DNA of 64,000 nt. Source: Bradyrhizobium_A sp052115025 (GTDB lineage Bacteria; Pseudomonadota; Alphaproteobacteria; Rhizobiales; Xanthobacteraceae). The stretch is taken from contig NZ_JBFRFW010000014.1 in assembly GCF_052115025.1 (NCBI RefSeq), positions 131,133 through 195,132 of the forward strand, in the 5' to 3' direction. Every line of letters starts with the position of its first letter. The first letter of the stretch is position 1. This document shows, one piece after another, positions 61,840-64,000 of this stretch. The notes beneath the pieces are model-generated. The model saw only the letters and a program-made list of their open reading frames with translations, searched no databases and was not told where the DNA came from. Made by a program: the position numbers and the translations under genes.

Positions 61840-62373
61840 TCACGGGCGCGACGGGAAAATGCCCTGCGTCGCGATGAGGTAATTAATCACCAGGAACGGC
61901 TGCATATTGTTGTGCGGAAGATTGCCGCCGTCATTGACCACGTTGGTCGACACAGAAAGCGGGACTTCCTGGCTGCCGGCGGTCATGAAGATGGACGTGA
62001 CCGGATTGCCGGTTGTCGTCACGCCGAAGATGTTCGATGTCGGCGTCGACGATTTGCTGGACGCCGTCACAGTCGTCGCCTGAATCATATGATTGTGCGA
62101 CGGCAATTGCTGAACGTTGAGCGTTACGTTTTCCGTACCGCTCACCAGTCCCCAGGGAACGCTGTTGAAATTGCAGCCCAAAACCGCGCGGCCACGCAGG
62201 TCCGGCAATGCGAAGGTCCGGATGCCGTCTCCGCCATAGGTCGTTCCTATCAGCGAAAACAACGCTTGATTTGCCGAAATGGCGAGCAGCGCACCATTGC
62301 ACAGTACCCACCCCTTCGGAATGATTCCGAAGCCCGCGGGCATGATCTGACCAACAAAGGGAGTGGCCGGCAT
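61840..62373 (-). CDS. Phage tail-collar-domain protein (first in operon)
   Basis: A 177-residue paralogue. FVGQIMPAGFGIIPKGWVLC, NGALLAISANQALFSLIGTT, YGGDGIRTFALPDLRGRAVL and LPSHNHMIQATTV fit the collar domain. C-terminus INYLIATQGIFPSRP. GAGG lies 6 bases before the ATG. A 164-base gap separates it from the next paralogue. An 11-base inverted repeat lies 26 bases upstream of its start. Its start faces the Ig-like secreted protein across a 460-base region. Confidence 0.87.
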   Translation of the reverse strand: MPATPFVGQIMPAGFGIIPKGWVLCNGALLAISANQALFSLIGTTYGGDGIRTFALPDLRGRAVLGCNFNSVPWGLVSGTENVTLNVQQLPSHNHMIQATTVTASSKSSTPTSNIFGVTTTGNPVTSIFMTAGSQEVPLSVSTNVVNDGGNLPHNNMQPFLVINYLIATQGIFPSRP

Positions 62374-62833
62374 AGCAGCCTCATGAAGGTTAATTGATAG
62401 AAAAACGGGAGAAGGGATTGAAAAAATTCGACTGGAAAGACCCGTTTTTCTTACGGTGTCATTTCGTCGCGGTCAAGTATTTTGCAACCAACGTGATGTG
62501 AGTGCGCTCCCTGCGCATTTCCATGCGTTCGAAAGTCCGGCGGCTATTGCAATGTTGCCTGCATGCAACACATCGCAACGAACATTGTCTGGAAGGCTCG
62601 CCGGCGTCGGGATTGTACGCTCCGGCTCTTGCGACCGCGGCGAAAATCCAATGATGTAGCTTGAGGATTCAGAGCTTTTTGGAATTTGCAAGTCGCGCCC
62701 GGTCCGATTGGACCCGGAATGCAATTTAGAGTGCACGCCCTGCTTTGAGGGCGCTGAAAGTTACTTTTTTCGTTGATACGCGCGGTTGGGACGCTTCGGC
62801 GGCCTGGTCGCCCAACATAATTTAGGCTCGATA
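62374..62833. other. Divergent regulatory region between tail-collar operon and adhesin
   Basis: A 460-base gap without supported genes. GC is lower than flanking DNA. It contains the inverted repeat listed at 62399-62451, a GCATGC-centred TTGCCTGCATGCAA palindrome near 62554-62567, and AT-rich stretches before both starts. It presumably holds promoters for both directions. Confidence 0.55.
62399..62451. promoter_or_regulatory. 11-base perfect inverted repeat before tail-collar operon
   Basis: Arms AGAAAAACGGG (62399-62409) and CCCGTTTTTCT (62441-62451) are perfectly complementary with a 31-base AT-rich loop. They lie 26 bases upstream of the first collar gene. It could be an operator, an attenuator or a leader hairpin. 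Confidence 0.55.
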
Positions 62834-64000
62834 ATGTTCACGAGCACTTGGCGCACATCGGTCGATGGTTTGCCTTACACGGCGTTGCGCCGTGGCTGCG
62901 CTTTTCTTTCCGGATTCTGGCATGCGGCCGCGGGGCGCGCCGCCGTTCTGATGCGCGGTCTGCGATGTCTGCTCGATAGCAGGCGCGCGACGCTGAAAAT
63001 CTTGCTGGTCGGATCTGCCCTGGTGGTGGCGCCGGCAGCCGCGCAGGCCGCCTGCGATACGTCCGTGACATTCGCGACCGGCAAGGTCAACGATTCCGTC
63101 ACGCTTCATACCGATACCTGCGCCGCCAACATCCTGAACACCGGGCTGTTCACGACCAACGCGCCGAACGTGCCGCAGAATTCCTATCCGATGGGGAATC
63201 CGCAAAACTTCAGCTTCGCGGTCCCCGGCGATACCACCGCGGCGAACAGCGCCACTGGAACGATCTACACGATCGCACCCGAGGTGGATTCGGGCTCGGG
63301 CGGCGGCACGACGCACTTCGGCTTTTATACCATCACCATCAAGACGGTGGGCTCGTCGCCAACCGATACGCTGACGCTGTATTCATCGCCGGACGGGATA
63401 ACGGCAAGCACTCCTTTCCCGATCACCNTCCACAATATCGCCGCCGGATCACCGCCAACGATCGCCGCGGCCTTCAGTCCAACGTCGATCACGACATCGG
63501 GCACATCAACACTGACGCTGACCATCAGCAATCCCAATGCCTCGATCAGCCTGACCGGCGTTGCGGTGGCTGCGACCACCCTTCCCGCCAATCTTACCGG
63601 ATCAAGCCCCGCAACCACCTGTAGCGGTGGCACGGCCTCCTATAGCGCAGGCAGCGGTCTCTCCCTGTCCGGTGCCACACTCGGGAACAGTGCGTCCTGT
63701 ACGGTGACGTTGACGGTCTCGTCGACGGTGCCGGGCAATTACAGCTACACCAGCGGAGCAGTTTCGAGCGCGACTCCCAGTTTGACGGGCTCCGCTGCGA
63801 CGACTCCGACAGCGCTGACGGTCACAGCGCTTCCCCCGACGGTCACTTCGCTGTCGCCCACGGCGGGCCCGGCCACCGGCGGCACCTCGGTGGTGATCAC
63901 CGGCACCAATCTGACAGGGGCGACCGGTGCCGCGGGCGTCAAGTTCGGCACCACCAATGCCACCAGCTATGTCGTCAACAGCGCCACCCAGATCACAGCG
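62834..64000 (+). CDS. Large secreted Ig/TIG-repeat protein, N-terminal part (runs off window)
   Basis: At least 389 residues, open to the window end. A long N-terminal extension (about 72 residues) ends in a signal core LKILLVGSALVVAPAAAQA. It is followed by a Cys-containing domain (ACDTSVTF) and Thr/Ser-rich beta-sandwich repeats (TLTLTISNPNASISLTGVAV), and from about residue 334 by an IPT/TIG domain (TSLSPTAGPATGGTSVVITG). The start has TAGG upstream; 62951 is a shorter alternative. Base 63427 is ambiguous (nTC codon). Architecture fits an autotransporter or large adhesin, but the C-terminus is not visible. Confidence 0.8.
   Translation, partial: MFTSTWRTSVDGLPYTALRRGCAFLSGFWHAAAGRAAVLMRGLRCLLDSRRATLKILLVGSALVVAPAAAQAACDTSVTFATGKVNDSVTLHTDTCAANILNTGLFTTNAPNVPQNSYPMGNPQNFSFAVPGDTTAANSATGTIYTIAPEVDSGSGGGTTHFGFYTITIKTVGSSPTDTLTLYSSPDGITASTPFPITXHNIAAGSPPTIAAAFSPTSITTSGTSTLTLTISNPNASISLTGVAVAATTLPANLTGSSPATTCSGGTASYSAGSGLSLSGATLGNSASCTVTLTVSSTVPGNYSYTSGAVSSATPSLTGSAATTPTALTVTALPPTVTSLSPTAGPATGGTSVVITGTNLTGATGAAGVKFGTTNATSYVVNSATQITA

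Noticed and set aside
60027..62373. Prophage
   Set aside because: Only collar-domain proteins are present, with no head, tail, lysis or integrase genes; composition equals the host.
63427..63427. Ambiguous base in the adhesin gene
   Set aside because: An n in the first position of a codon does not create a stop in any reading; treated as a sequencing ambiguity.

Overview
The window is a high-GC chromosomal segment of an alphaproteobacterium, most likely of the Bradyrhizobium/Rhodopseudomonas/Afipia group (Nitrobacteraceae). The inference rests on gene content and protein style: an aapJQMP amino-acid transporter, a malonate locus with a MatR-like regulator, OpgC, an NDUFS4-type complex I subunit, a pentapeptide MXKDX protein, a double cold-shock protein and an EcfG-type promoter. 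One ambiguous base (63427) and two apparent single-site frameshifts suggest draft-quality sequence.

Layout. 1-2.3 kb: start of a protein-isoaspartate methyltransferase, tRNA-Cys, tRNA-Asn and a DTW-domain tRNA-modifying enzyme. 2.3-11.5 kb (minus): a tandem-RND efflux operon (outer-membrane factor, adaptor, MdtB-like and MdtC-like pumps); the outer-membrane gene is frameshifted. 11.8-15.2 kb: a flavin oxidoreductase, a DUF1365 protein and a cyclopropane-synthase-type methyltransferase, a lipid-modification trio. 15.3-22.4 kb: cysK, aapPMQJ (minus) and metC; the convergent gene ends carry palindromic repeats that supply stop codons. 22.6-33.8 kb (minus): an envelope block of alpha-2-macroglobulin, PBP1C, ArnT-like transferase, PAP2 phosphatase, DPM1-like transferase and a LAB_N protein. 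34.1-36.9 kb: tRNA-Arg followed by a gene-poor, decayed tract. 36.9-40.4 kb: LpxR-like lipid A deacylase, O-acetylhomoserine sulfhydrylase, alpha/beta hydrolase and the MXKDX protein. 40.6-45.7 kb: malonate locus (GntR regulator, malonyl-CoA decarboxylase, TRAP transporter). 45.7-50 kb: DMT transporter with a divergent MocR-type regulator (frameshifted), and a reduced leucine-degradation remnant (HMG-CoA lyase, hydratase). 50-60 kb: small housekeeping and stress genes with tRNA-Pro, Sir2, a truncated H-NS-like protein, GloA, a crotonase and a dienoyl-CoA-reductase-like SDR.

60.0-64 kb is the most unusual part. Three tandem paralogous phage-tail-collar-domain proteins and a GNAT acetyltransferase form one operon. 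It is divergent from a large secreted protein with Ig/TIG-like repeats that runs off the window. This looks like a surface-structure module rather than a prophage, because no other phage gene is present.

No CRISPR array, insertion sequence, integrase or origin was seen.
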